Source: Siphonodentalium dalli (Eukaryota > Mollusca > Scaphopoda > Gadilida > Siphonodentaliidae). Taken from it: a stretch of DNA of 64,000 nt. Both the position numbers and the translations under genes were made by a program. A model generated the notes under the pieces. That model was not told the DNA's origin. It saw nothing but the letters and a program-made list of their open reading frames with translations, and made no database searches. Where the stretch lies: positions 52,555,899 to 52,619,898 of the forward strand of contig CP136067.1 of NCBI GenBank assembly GCA_032622095.1. Direction: 5' to 3'. This document shows, piece by piece, positions 11,286 to 24,470 of this stretch; within the stretch, counting starts at the first letter, position 1; each line of letters opens with the position of its first letter.

Positions 11286-13870
11286 ACTCGGCAATTCATC
11301 ACTTTTGTAACATTTCGGAGATTAAATTATATTAGATATATAGATGAATACCTGATACAGTAATACTAGGAATTCATGTACATTTACCATAAAAATACTT
11401 ACATACGTTACACATTTATCAGCTGTTTGCAACATTCCACATATAAGCGATTGAAACCATATTCACTCTCAGTGACTACATGTAAATAGGAATAAATAGA
11501 AAATACATTTTATATAATAATTCAGTTTTAAATTATTAAACGTTGTATCGGTACCACATCAAACCATAGACGGTATTGTGGGTATCGTATTTCCGGGGTA
11601 TAATAATTAAGTGACTTTTCGAACTTGTGAAGAGATCATTTCCAGGACACTCAAGTTTATTGGGGTTGACTCGTGCGTACATATTATACCTGTATAGACT
11701 TTTCTAAAAGGAACCAGTTTTTCGAAAAAAAAAATTCTTGTTTCGATTGGCATCGTGCGGTATACTTCTCACATTTGTATCTATAATTCAACTATGTGAG
11801 GAAAACATTTAACGATAAGTTAATTGGCTTGAGTTTAGTCCTATAAATTCCTAGATAATTTTTCTTCAGTTAATCACACATTTACTGAAAGGAGATTACC
11901 TGTCAACCGCAATATCTATAGAGACCAATGCTTATATTGAGGTATACAAAGAAGCAATAATTGATTCCGTCAAATTCCCGACTTACATTTTGCGTGCATG
12001 GAGCTCTGGGAATTGTAGTTCAGCTAGCATTAATACGGTATTCTGTCTCGAAATGGCAGCTAACGCATTCTTCGACCATAAATCGACCATGTGCATGTAA
12101 CATATTGTATTAATTTAATTTGCTCTGCTTTATGTAGACCTAGTGCGTTTAAGATAGGAATTATTAGTGGGGTAGATTAGCAACACAATTGCAAAGCATG
12201 ACATTTTGCACGTTCTGAATTCCTATGATGCTAGGGGGGAAATGATGATATTAAGAACATGTACCGTTATTTTTCTGAAGTTATCATTTTCACGGCCTTT
12301 GGTGTCTAAACGAATGGATATGAACACATGTGTATAACGCATTCAAAAACATATATATGGACAAATAATGGAAATTGGTTGTTGCAAACCGACGTTAATC
12401 AAGATGGATATTCCCGTCGTTTTGCAAACACCAGAGCAGAGCAGACTTGACTAAAGGCCCACTTAATTTTCGAACCCCCAGACCACGAATATAAAATATA
12501 TGCAATATTATATAACAGTAGAAAGAAGAGCTCCAAAACATTGCGTTATCGACTTATCCGGTGTAATAAATGTTCAGTTACCGACGTACTTTTGTGCTTA
12601 AATTTCATCTATTTTGTAGTGCAAAGTATGATTTTCAATGGAGGGGGAATAACTCTATATCCAGTCCTACGACTGTCGACAGACCAATTTTACTAGCTCT
12701 CTGAGACATATGACCCCCGCAGGGCAACCCTATTAAAACTGTCACAACAATTTGATAACATACAATAAAATCCCCACACCACAGTATCACTACAGCGTGG
12801 CACAAAATTAATTATTTTGCTCTACACATGTCACAAACTGTGAAGTCTGTGAAATTTATAACACCTGGTCTACAACATTCAGCGATGTCTTTTAGCTCAT
12901 GTATCCTTTTCAGAATATATGTGCAAAGTGTCAACAGTTCTCAGAATTGAATAGATATAACAAACATTATTTAAAGTAATAAGGCAAGATCACAGTTATT
13001 ATCCAGTATTTATCCCTTCGATAAATGGATACTCTACGATGAGTGGTAATTCGTATGGATATTAAGATAAGTTCAACAGACATCCTTATAGGCTACGTGT
13101 TTGTTGAACTTATTATCTGAACATATGGTAATTCATGGAGCAATCTCGGAGGAGGGGGTGTTTTATCTGCCTGTCGACCGCTCACATTATCTCACGATAA
13201 CATTCATACAAATGAAGAATAGAACATTCCAATGTATATAATTAGAACTGAGTGGGGAATCCATTTAGTAAAACATTGGTTAAAGCGACATAATCAACTC
13301 AATTTCACAAAATGTGTAAGTTAGTCCGTTTTCTGGTATAAAAGGTTTTAATTTATGCCGACGGCAGTATTTTATACATTTTCTCCATTGCTGTAAACAT
13401 AGTTTCTTGCCAATAAAACAAACTGCATCAGTTACAATATTGCACATGCCGGTTACTATAACAATTCAACTGTGGAATAAACTGAGCGCTGGGCCTGTTG
13501 GGGGCCCATATTTAGAGTGTACCGATTGTATGGTTATTCAGTCAATTTTAATCCCGGAACATTCTATATTTTGTTTAGCGTTTTGATACTTGTGATGTCT
13601 CATGGAAATTAATAGACTGTTCATTCTGATTTGATATAAGGCCAGTTTTGATTCACTTATTATGGCCTAATACTTCATAAACATGCATCATGCTATACAT
13701 ATAGTTTGAGTACATGCATAAATGCTACTCACCAAATACACAAGAAGAATCTAATCAAGCGAATGGTATCCTAGCTATCCGTATATGCGATGTGTACTTC
13801 AAGTTTTTGAAACATTTCTCTATATTATAACTAAAGTTTATGTTATGAATCTGTGTAATATTTATACCCA
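11286..13870. other. Unannotated DNA
   Basis: No gene is recognised in this 2.6-kb stretch. A short palindrome built on GATAAGTTCAACA and TGTTGAACTTATTATC lies near 13064-13125, and a similar motif occurs near 24690. A sequence resembling the ACTACAATTCCCAGA promoter motif lies at 12000-12024 on the minus strand. Confidence 0.4.
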
Positions 13871-15397
13871 TCAGCTGTACATGTATGTACAATTATGTTT
13901 ATGTCCCCTCATGTCCACGTTTCGGGTTGATGTCATTGGTTTGCGTTTCCGACGAAGTCCTTTTTGTGGTGTATCATTTGATCTGCGCTTCGAACTTGTT
14001 TTTCTGAGTTTGTTTATTTTATCCTGACGTAAATTGTCATCTATTGTTATTAATTCCTTTGGATGTGAACTGTGAACTTCACTTCCAAAATTATAGTGTG
14101 TTGAACCCTCATTCGTTTTCACAATACTATCACCTTCGAGGAAATTTGGAAGGTCTGCTTCAGGATTCCACAAGGAAAACATGTAAGATATGTGCAAGTC
14201 GATAAGGTTGCACACATGAATCAATGCTGACTTTGGTGGCATCCAGAAATGTGGAGGTCTGAATGTATCAGAGCCGGGTCTCTTGGTAGAATATTGCCGG
14301 ACTTCATCGAATGTGAGACTTCCCACTGGAATGGACTTTGGTGAATACATCATTTGCACTAAGCTCATGTAGGCACATCTGTTAATTTTCGCACCATCCT
14401 TGTTCATATTATACTGAACCAGAGATTCAAAAAACTCCTGGCTTTTCATTGCCTGCTCAATGAGTTTTTGGTGAGATATACCATGTAATTTCGGAAGGAA
14501 ATCATTACCAGCCATGCTCAAGAGTGTTGATATAGATGCTGCAACATTCGCCCAAGGATGTTCTATATTTCTTATCAGGTTTGTTATGTTGTATATTTCT
14601 GACGATTGCTTTTGCAGCAGGATATACAGATGATCATATTTGAAATCCTGATTATCTTTCCTGGGCCAGAATAAAAACAGTGCGAATACATGCAAAACAA
14701 CCGAGTCAATGTCAGCCGATGTCACCATGGCAAGCACAGCGTCTTCTTCTGCGAGGGAATCTGGAATGTTTTTTTTTAGCAATCTATCTGAGCCATCTCG
14801 GCCTCACCCTTCCGCTGCCTAATTTGTTCCATAAACTTCTTGGATGCTAATCCCTTTGAATCATATGTTGCGTGAAGTGGTGTTGAAACTTTTGGAGAGG
14901 TATCTGATACAGTAAATTCACTGTCAACGATGATGTTGATGTTCTTCACTTGCAACTTATCAACATTTGCAGCAAGATAATTGCCGATCAGCTTCTTTCC
15001 CTCAGTTGTAGATGTTATCGATGACTTACAAAATTTTGTCTCGCTGAGCACTGCATCGCTAGTATTCAAATGAGCAATTGTTATACTCCCCTTCTTCTCT
15101 CTTCCTCTCCTAGTAGCAGCTTTGAAGTCATCTGGTGTAAAACTGTACTTCTCTTCACATATGATGACTATCAAGATTATGAAGATTCTTGGTGAGAAAA
15201 CGAATGATTCCATTCTCAATGTATCTTATATATTGTAAGCCAGATGTTACATGGGTCTTGAACTGAACCCCAGCAAATTCAACTGTGGCATACTTATTTT
15301 TTTTCGATTGAACATCAGTGAACCCCTTGAATTCAGAAATTATTTCAGCACTTTGTGGACTACATGATTTGATTAGGTGTGTGATGGCCTTCTTCAC
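13871..15397 (-). pseudogene. XPG/FEN-like nuclease portion of the preceding gene
   Basis: Three successive frames (15397-15155, 15219-14776, 14782-13871) continue one another. The first has VQFKTHVTSGLQYI and the second EEKYSFTPDDFKAATRRGRE. The second also has a VDSEFTV strand and ends in QRKGEAEMAQID, whose acidic residues match the XPG internal-domain motif. The third begins after a one-frame change and has VTSADIDSVVLHVFAL and AGNDFLPKLHGIS. FEN/XPG enzymes cut structured DNA, and in transposons they are thought to help process ends or intermediates. This copy is broken and cannot give one polypeptide. The fold is inferred from motifs only. Confidence 0.65.
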
Positions 15398-18160
15398 TCC
15401 AGTTGATTACTGAACAGCCTTTTTGGAGCAGTCTGGCTGAAGAAGAGCTTGACAAGTGTTGTGTTTTAAACTAAACCCTTGAATAGTCTTCATATCTCCC
15501 TTCACCTGCCTAATCCTCTTTTCCTCATCGTTCTTCTTCGTTGTGCTGGTACATTTCGCCCTGTTTATTGTTATACCTGTGCTCCTTTTAACCTTTGCTA
15601 ATAATTCTTCGTTTGTATTCAGTACAGTGATTGTAGATTCTAACATTCCAAAAAGTTTGCTGTGACAATACTTTCTGCTCAGAAACAAACCAATATTCTT
15701 AGTATCCCTGTCCAGGATTGTGTTGGAAAGGATTTTTTTTATTGTACACATTGTATACCGTTTGATCTTGCGTTGTTGAAAAGGAATCTTGGCGTAGGAG
15801 CATCTGGATGGTTGGTACAATATGCTTGATGTCAGACTTCGATAGCTCTCGCGACAAGTATACACAACTCTCTGTCTCTTCTCTGTCAAACCTAAATGAG
15901 ACGTTTTCATCACTCTCCTTTTCTGAATCGTGACCAAACAGATCTACTCTCTTTTGGTGTATTGAATTGGATGAATCGATAACTGACATCCGTGGAAAGA
16001 TACTTTCCAAAGTTGATCCAGGTCGAAAACCCCTCAGAGCATCGACATGGTCCATTTCTCGCTGGGTGTCCAATGCTAAATTCACATTACCTCCCTTATG
16101 CGGTGTGGTGAATAGTGTTTTTTTCATGTTGGCATGAAAAACTCCGGCACTATAGTGTTGGTGTAGAAGCTGAACACAGAACGATGCATATGACGTCGCA
16201 GCATTTAGAAAAGAAAATGACAGGGATGATTTAACACTTGCGAGCAGCAGATTGTAACTATCTGGTCCTCCTTGTCGTTCTGCGTGGTAAATACTAACAA
16301 TCTCATCATAGTGTAGTAACATGTCCATGTGCAACTGAAATGTTGCATTTTTAGAAGATGGGTCACTTAGATACTGTTGATAAAGGAAGTGCCATTTCTC
16401 TTTAATTTTAGCTGGGGTTGATCCTTCGATATCCTTGATAAATGAAATTTGTTTATCAGAGGAAAGTGATTCCATGAATTTTATTATCAAGGCGCAATGT
16501 AGAGCAAGAGACAGCCGTCTTATGTTTTTTGTTGCTGCATCAATGTGACTAATACTAATCAATTTTGCCCATTCCTTCTCGCCGTCCATGTCTTTCATAA
16601 ACATCAATAAATGCTGAATCCCCGCATTTTTGTATGCACTAAACAAGTTTGTTATTTTGGATTTTCTCAGATGTAGTAAGGGAAATTCTGTAAGAAATGA
16701 CTGTATTTCGGGTCCTTGTCTGTCAATATAAACATATTCTTTGCAATCTTGTGATCAGGTGCCATCATTATCTTATGCTTGCAGTCTCCCAGCGAGGGAT
16801 TGTGTCCGGTTTTGACCAGGACGTCATCGAGTACTTCCCTCAATTTGTTTATATCGTCGTCTCGACCTAATGCTGGGGTGGATGTCTACAAATCATTGGA
16901 GGCGGTGTGAAGCTGGGAGAGAATTGTCTTTCTTATTCAGGCTTTTCAACATCTTCGTTCAGATCTATAAGTTTTAGTTTTTTTGTGACAATTTGATCAA
17001 CATTTGCGATATCATCTCGTTCAATGCTAGATTGGTCATCAATGGTGATACTTGATATACTGATATTAATATCTTCTACGTCGTGGTCTGTAAAAGTCTG
17101 ATCAACATTTGAGATCTCGGCTTGTTCACTGCCAGGTTGGTCCTCAAATGTCATACTTGACATACTGATATTTATGTCCTCTATGTCGTTGCGAGAATTT
17201 GATGAATCGATAAAATGAGGAAGATCCTTATGACCCTCAAATATTGGTGCAGCAATGGATTCTCTAAATAGATCTTTCAGACATGTCTTTCTCAGGTATC
17301 TTAAAATTGGAACTACACCCCAGATAGCTTCATTCTGGAATTCTGTCCAAACCATGTTCTCCTCTTGAGAGGGGTTGGTAAGGCAACGCATTATGTCATT
17401 TTCTGTAAGTGTTACATTGTCCTTGCATGCACATTTGCTACTGCTACTGCCATCACATATCTCTTGATCGTGCCATGATTATGTTATGGCAGCATATTTC
17501 GGAACACCTTTTAATGTAATCGGAAGTGTACATAACTGACGTACGTGATTGACCTGGAACGGGGTCGTCATGGAATGTCAATCGAACAAGATTATCGAGC
17601 AACAACACTAAATGACATTCTTGAAGAGATACAAAATGTTCCATGATGCAAGATGTTCCAGATTGAATGTATGCCAGTGGATACTTCCTGATGTATGTCT
17701 GGAAGTAGCACATGTCTGGATCAGCTAACTCCTTAAGTGAACGTTCAGCAAATCGAAGACTATTTACTATCCCGGCATCTGAAGCTATAGAGAAAATATT
17801 TGATATCGAACTATAGTTGATATATAGCTCAGTTGTGTTTAGTTGCTGCATCACACCAGTATATTTACGATTTAGAGTTCCCATCAATGCATCGGTGATA
17901 GAATATAGTCTGACTAGTTTGATGTCGACTAATTTCTCAAATTATTTTGATCTGCGTAAACTGTCCTTATTGCAGAAAGTGTTCAGGAGAAATATCTGCA
18001 ACTGCAGCGGCAAATGGATACACCAGTCTTGTATGATATTAAATTGATCCCAACTTAATGTACCACTGTGCGTGGATGAATTGTACTGAACGCACATCCG
18101 ACAATAATCTTGATATCCGATCCTCACAGACTGTATTTCAATTTCGTTTGAATATAGTAA

Positions 18161-18250
18161 CGATGGATGAAATGTATGGAGGATCCCAACACTGGATGAA
18201 ATGATGGATGAAATGAAACGATGGATGAAATGTATGGAGGATCCCAACGT
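18161..18250 (+). repeat. 58-bp-spaced local duplication inside the pseudogene
   Basis: ATGGATGAAATGTATGGAGG followed by ATCCCAAC occurs twice, near 18163 and 18221. The 58-bp spacing is not a multiple of three, so it breaks the frame of the surrounding minus-strand gene. Confidence 0.8.
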
Positions 18251-19049
18251 TATCGTTTGATTGGAATATTGCCATGGTTCCTTTTGCGAGAAATAATATT
18301 TCATAAACGTTTATTCGGTGATTTTTGCTTACTGAGTTAGACACGATAAATCCAATTTCGTCATACAATTCTGTCACCGCACCATCCACTATTTCAATGT
18401 AGATGTGAACACCGGGAGAATGATCACAGTTCATATGACATGGAAGACACGCCACCAAAATATTGGAACCTTGAAATATTCTCCTAACATCAGATGCTAG
18501 CTCTGTCTCAATGAAATACGGAACAATGAATAATGGAGTTTCCAAATGTAATACCATCCTGTTTCTTTTTCATCTCAAGTCGGAGTTTGTTCATCTCAAT
18601 AAATTGGTCACAGCTTTCTCGCAGCGTTGACGTTCGATCACATAACGTTGAGTAAAAGTTCCACTTCTCATGCAGCATACATTCAAAAGAATCAGAATAT
18701 GGTTGCTTCGAGAAGTGACATTCAAAGAACTTTATTTTCCTCCATTCTGTATCTGCGAAATGTACTTTATGTTCGGTTTGTAGGGTCAAACAGTCTTCTT
18801 CTGACAAAACCAACTGTGATAGGAGATAATTTTCAACCAATTCAGAGAAGAAATTGGAATGGACAATTGTTTTATATAGCTCAAAATTTGAACCACATGC
18901 TCTCCTGATGAGCACATTTTGACCTCAATATCTGAGCATATATCTCTGCAATTATCCATGTCATCAAAGTGATAGCAAACATATCTGAGGAACGAAGAGA
19001 ATGGCACATGTAGTACATCGTCGGTCTTCGTTGTGCCATACTTCATCAA

Positions 19050-20292
19050 CTCTCTTAAAAGATTGTCAGTCCGTTTTTGTTGTTTTGTCTTAGAAATTTA
19101 ATAACATCGCTGTAGACAAACAACTTTTCTCATCCTATGGAATGGAACTCGATGCCATGGAATCTTGACATCGTCCTCAAAATGCCCTGGAATAATAATG
19201 AAGTGTCAAGGCTGAATATAATGAACACCGACTGCCAATTCATGTAAAAGATTGACAGGAAAATAAGTAACATGTATGTGAGCAATGTGTGATTAACTGA
19301 AATTTATAGTCCCATACAATAGATTGTATATGGTCCTCGTGTCGCAATAAACATTAATGTCGGACCAATGCATCATAAATGTGAGTACAGCTTATTAACT
19401 CAGTTCATTTATGAACAGTGGTATTCATTCCAAAGGTTTTTTTTTACCCCATGTTACTTGCATTAATCTTATATTGTACCATATATACACAATTGTACTA
19501 CAGAATATTCAATGGAAACTTCCATCTAGAGTTCATCCCGATCATGAATATGGAATGTTGGATAATCGGATGATAGATGTGAGCTGCAGAGTGTGCCAAA
19601 GGATTTAGTGATGCAAATTTAGAGTGAATTCCAAGGTGACCATGTTTTAATGACAATCGATTATATTCGATATCTACCATCTGATGACACTCAACACATA
19701 TGTGAAATTGTGCATTGATTGAATGGTTATAGCCTGTAATGAGTGTCAAATGAAACGAGGATGCCGTACTAATTAATGTACGGACGACGGATGCCAACTG
19801 ATAATAGCTCTCTTGACTTTGTCAAGTGAAGCTAACGAAACCACTCAAATGGAGATATATAACAAATATCTACTCACTGCATAATCAATTCAGATGACAA
19901 TTGATGTCCAGTATATGCTCTGCGTGTGTTCACAGCGAAACGGCAAATCCAGCAAAATCACAATTAGTTAAACTGAAAGTGAGAATATTAAATTAGTGTG
20001 CATTACAATAAAATTACGGTATATACGTGCAATGTAAAATATTTTACAGCTTTATATAACATTTATGATTCCTGTTTTGGTATTTGCTCCACAAAACCCA
20101 GTCTGATTAAAACCATACTCAGATTCTAACGATACTGAGTCTGGCGAATTCCGCTATCGGTCGCATTACTGTGGCTATAAATAACTTCCACAGACAACCC
20201 CCTGCAGTATGACGTCACCGCCCACAATTGTCTTTAAAAATAACTTTGATTGACATAATGTAGAATCGGTTTCGTTTTCGCAAAAGAAAAAC
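19050..20292. other. Intergenic region between divergent genes
   Basis: This stretch separates the minus-strand nuclease gene from the plus-strand DUF6589 gene. It probably holds promoters for both. Only the plus-side promoter elements (20174-20217) are clear. Short open frames at 19411-19797 overlap on both strands and are not supported. Confidence 0.5.
20174..20217 (+). promoter_or_regulatory. TATA box and CRE upstream of the DUF6589 gene
   Basis: TATAAATA is at 20174-20181 and the palindrome TGACGTCA at 20210-20217. They lie about 120 and 76-83 bp before the ATG at 20293. The spacing would put transcription start near 20205. This is inferred from sequence only. Confidence 0.5.
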
Positions 20293-21156
20293 ATGGCTTC
20301 TTATTCGATATCAACCCCAATTAAGCCTAATCCAAAAGCGAAATCTACCTCAGATTGCGACATATGCGGCTTTAGTTTTATTGGGACGTATCTCGCATCT
20401 ACCGGGAAGAACGAACTCTCTGCAAAAAGCAAAGTTGTTTTGAAAGATAAGTCTGAATATCATTAACAACGTGAATTTGTGCAAAATATTAGAATTGCCG
20501 GACAATTATTTTTCGATCGGAGACACCATTTGTTTAAAATGCAACAGAAAATTAGACCAAATAGCAGGCCACTCGGATAAAGTTGAGAAAATAAAGATTG
20601 AACTGAAACAACATTATATTGACGCTTCTAGCACAAGAATAAAACGACAAGCAAAATCACCAGTGGCATGTGACGAAAAAAAGGCCAAAAAACAAATGAT
20701 ATCAGACCCAAATCAGTTGTTAACTGCAGATGTGAGGCAATGTTTACCAAAATTCAGTATAAGTGAGCCAACATTCGTCAATCAAACACCCTGTCTGACA
20801 ACAAGACCACCAGCACCAACAACAACCTTCAGAAAAATTGTACCTATGCCAGTGACTGGACATCCATTAATTTGTAAACCTCCTGTGATAATAAAACCAT
20901 TAGGGGTCCACCAGATAACATTAAAATCATTTGCACTGCCACAAGATGTGCAGTTTCCATATTTTAAAGGGAACATCACACCCAAATTCAGCCGAAGTGA
21001 TGCTTCAACCACAACTGACAGCCCTCGATTAAGAAAATTACAAGAGATCACAAAAATATCAACTGTGTGAAGCCAAAAGCCAAGAAAAGACTGACCTTCA
21101 CCAGACTTAATAAATCTGATACACAGAGGGCCACTCATGGAAAAACAACATGCGAG

Positions 21157-21960
21157 GTAAGCATTCTCATTTTCTTATAAAGTTATGGAATGATTATATT
21201 TAATATATATATATATAACCCCTTGGTCCTAAATATGATTAAATGTATCATTCCATCAAATGTTGCAAACAAGTTATTTTTATCATTTTCAGAAAAATAT
21301 AAAAATATCAACCTGCATTATTTACTGAAAAATTAAACTGTTGTTGTTGCTGAATGCATAAATCATGTACTTTTTATTGCACTACTTCAATTGAGAATGA
21401 GGCCAAGTAGCTCATGAGTTTTCTCATGGAAAATGTTTGTCAGAAAAGTATTGTTTCCCTTTTTTCAGAAAGCAATCACGTCCAAGCCAATATTTAAAGA
21501 CATATTATGGAATTGTTCGGGTGCGTGAAATTGATAAGTTAGTACTCAGGCGATATGCCAACCTGGGGAGTGTAGCATTCTACTAACATCCTCGAAAATT
21601 TCAAAGAAATCGACCATACCTCTCCATAGAAAATATCGTCTGAACTACGCCCAATTGTAAATATTTACATCTCGATTCGGGACGCAACTATCGGCGATAA
21701 TCTAACATAAATGAGTTCGCCATAGAGAGTCATTGCATTTAATATATAAGAATGACGGTGTGTACCGTCAATTTGGATTAATATTCGTAACAAATAACTA
21801 CGTTGAGAAAGATTATTCTCAATTTCTATTTGATCACCCTACCGGAGTGTTTCACATCACTTTAAGATGCGCATGTCTTCATCGACACAACTCCCTTTCA
21901 ATAGAAGTTTATACCACACCCATGTCAGTTACATTCAACATCTCTATGTTTTCATTTCAG
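21157..21960 (+). other. Intron 1 of the DUF6589 gene
   Basis: The donor is GTAAGC after TGCGAG, and the acceptor is TTTTCATTTCAG before ATAAATATCC. The sequence inside is AT-rich and includes a short TA run near 21203. No gene is seen in it. Confidence 0.6.
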
Positions 21961-23089
21961 ATAAATATCCATTATGGTTCAAAAACAAGGAGGTTTACAA
22001 TTGAAGACCCACCGAAGTTGAGTTTAGTTTCATCATTGGTTTATGAAAATAACATAACTTTATCGAAGAAAGTTTGTCAGTTGTGTCCATCGGAAACTGT
22101 AAAAGAAGTTGCTGATATGATCGAAAAGGAGTGCATCATGCTCTGTTCAACGAACAGTAGTTCACTTATTCGGAATAAAGACATAACCACCCTTTGTAAT
22201 TTCTCATGGACCACACTCTATGATGAACTTGTAACCAGAGCTCCACATCTGTGTGAAATAGTTAAAGCTGTAATATCGAAATGTGGTATACCAACAAAAG
22301 AGAGATGGAAATATCTTCACTGATATGTGTAGCACTGAGACACAGAAATATGCATATGTCCATGTTGCAGAATATTGTGGGTGTACTCCTCTCAAATTCT
22401 GGGTGTAGTGAAAAGGTAAGTTCAGTACACAAAGTACAAGTACAGAAAACAAAAATAGGCTATTATAGCCAACGAATATTTGTGCTCCCATCCTTATTAG
22501 TTCTGGATTAGGTCAGTTCTCGGAACCAAATTTTGCATACTGACACCTTGTGATTTGTAACACGAGAAAATAGAATTTAATTTAATTAATATAATTTACT
22601 AAATGAATCGCTGAAAGAATAAATGATTGTACCGTAACTATGGTGTGAGCCAATAAACCATTTTCAATCAACGAGTCTTCTCATTAACTCTAATTACACA
22701 CAGGTTTGATTAATGTATTAGTTACATGTATATCAAAATGAATTTATTTTAATAAAAATTAAAAAAACAGAATTAATGAAATTTGTTTATTAAATTTGTT
22801 TAGTTAATTATAAGTTAGCATCTGGACCACAGAATACTTAATGCATCTTTTCAGACACAGCAACGATTACAGAAACTAGGATTTTCATCTTGCCGGAATA
22901 CATCGAGAAAGAAAGTCGAAGAGCTCTCAAAACTGGAAATCACTAGGATCAAAGAAGTGAAGAACAAATGGGGAAAAAGTGCTTTGCCAACAGGTGGTGT
23001 TAGTACTATGAACAAATCATGGTGAGTTCTGAACCACATGTATATAAATAAAAAGTATAGAAGAGAATCATGTACTGCTCCTCCCATAT

Positions 23090-23275
23090 AAAAAGCACCA
23101 TGATACTACCATGGTAAAGTAGAATGGCCTAGATATATATAACACGGTAGTACCATGATGATGTACTACCGTGATAGACCACGGTACTACAGTGACAGTA
23201 TATATTGGTAAAGTATATATAACATGGTAGTACCATGGTGTTGGTAGTACCATGGTGCTTTTTATATGGGTCTAG
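23090..23275. mobile_element. Palindromic MITE-like element in intron 3
   Basis: The ends are CCCATATAAAAAGCACCATG and its exact reverse complement CATGGTGCTTTTTATATGGG. The interior repeats GGTAGTACCATGG-type words in both orientations. It lies between the splice sites at 23021 and 23730, so it would be removed with the intron. Confidence 0.8.
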
Positions 23276-24280
23276 AGATGACAATAATCTCCATTACATG
23301 TACTACCAAACACACGTATGAGAAACCCTGGTCCTGTACATTCATGTATTCACTACAGGTGTTCAAGCGATAAATATCCAGTGCAAATTTCTATACTAAA
23401 AATAGCCAATAAATCTTCCCGCAAATGTGAACAAAAATCTAAATACAATTGATAAACCCCCCCCCCCCCCCTTCACACGTTGAAACAATTATGTAAACAA
23501 AACTGTTTCAGTGATTTGTCAAAGAACTTTGTTTAGTGTTCAAATATTTTAGTCTGAATCTATTTTTCAGATAACTTTCAATGCATTGGCCTATTCCAAT
23601 GCTATAAGTCATGTTTTTATTAAACTGGTATATCGTAAGGACTAATTCAATGTTTATTGGGGATTCCACTGTAACAGTATGGTTTACACCACAATGGTTT
23701 TGAAAATCACCATGTATTTTATTTTTCAGAACATGTAGTGCAGCTCAAATTGAGTTTGGCTGGAGATAACTGGGATAGAAGAATTGTCCCGACATATATG
23801 ACAACACTTTTTCAATATGGTTGCACTCATAGACAGGGTAGATCCCACAGGGTTGAGTTGTGAGCCTGACTGTACTGATGTCCGATATATACCTAATAGT
23901 CTATTCCTCCCTACGAAGGATCAACAAATTCTTTTGAAGGCTGAACTAGCTTATTTGCTGATAAATAGAGCAAAGTTGTACCTCCCAGAGCGGGAGAAGA
24001 AAACTCATAAGATGATTGGAAGCACATACTTCAACCCACTACAGCATGTAATGCAGAAGAAATCAGAACAGGTGAGTTAACCAATAATGTCTGAGACTTT
24101 CGCTATGATTTTTACTTACTAGTTATTTATTTTTTACTCCTTTCAACGTGCAAAATGTTGTCTTATTTTTTTTGTTTCATTACACACTTTTCTCTTTGTT
24201 CCACTGAAAAAATTATGAAAGCCAAATGTGAATTTTAAATTAGGCCCGTGTATGTAGATACCAAACAATTTAATTTTGTC

Positions 24281-24470
24281 GATTAAAGGTGGGCATAATG
24301 TTAAAATAGTCACATCCATTAAAACCACTATAAACAGAGTTAACTTTAAAATATAGACAGACATTGTTCTTATACCAATTATAAATATTACAATTGCATT
24401 ATCAGTATGCCATATTGTGAAGTTTGTATGATGTGTTATGTAAACAAAAGTCATATAATGGAACAGTACA
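24281..24470 (+). repeat. Repeat R2, partial diverged copy (intron 4)
   Basis: It shares GGTGGGCATAATGTTAAAAT, ATATAGACAGACATTGTTCT and GTTATGTAAACAAAAG with the R2 copies at 2345-2700 and 41668-42022. It lies wholly within an intron of the DUF6589 gene. Confidence 0.65.

Larger units (their letters stand above)
13871..19049 (-). pseudogene. Transposase-like protein with C-terminal XPG/FEN nuclease domain (frameshifted)
   Basis: A series of minus-strand frames runs from about 19049 down to 13871 with little gap, as if one intronless protein of roughly 1,700 residues were broken by about nine frameshifts or stops. The middle part (16646-15699) includes SSLSFSFLNAATSY, LHQHYSAGVFH, LFTTPHKGGNVN and QREMDHVDALRGF. 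I recall this pattern from uncharacterised, repeated invertebrate proteins. The C-terminal part has an XPG-I-like motif, RKGEAEMAQID (near 14785-14815), and a downstream AGNDFLPKLHGIS motif like the helix-3-turn region of FEN/XPG nucleases. It ends in a basic tail with NDTPQKGLRRKRK. A middle segment (17391-16933) is acidic and low complexity. A host gene is possible, but the decay and the neighbours favour a transposon. Confidence 0.7.
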
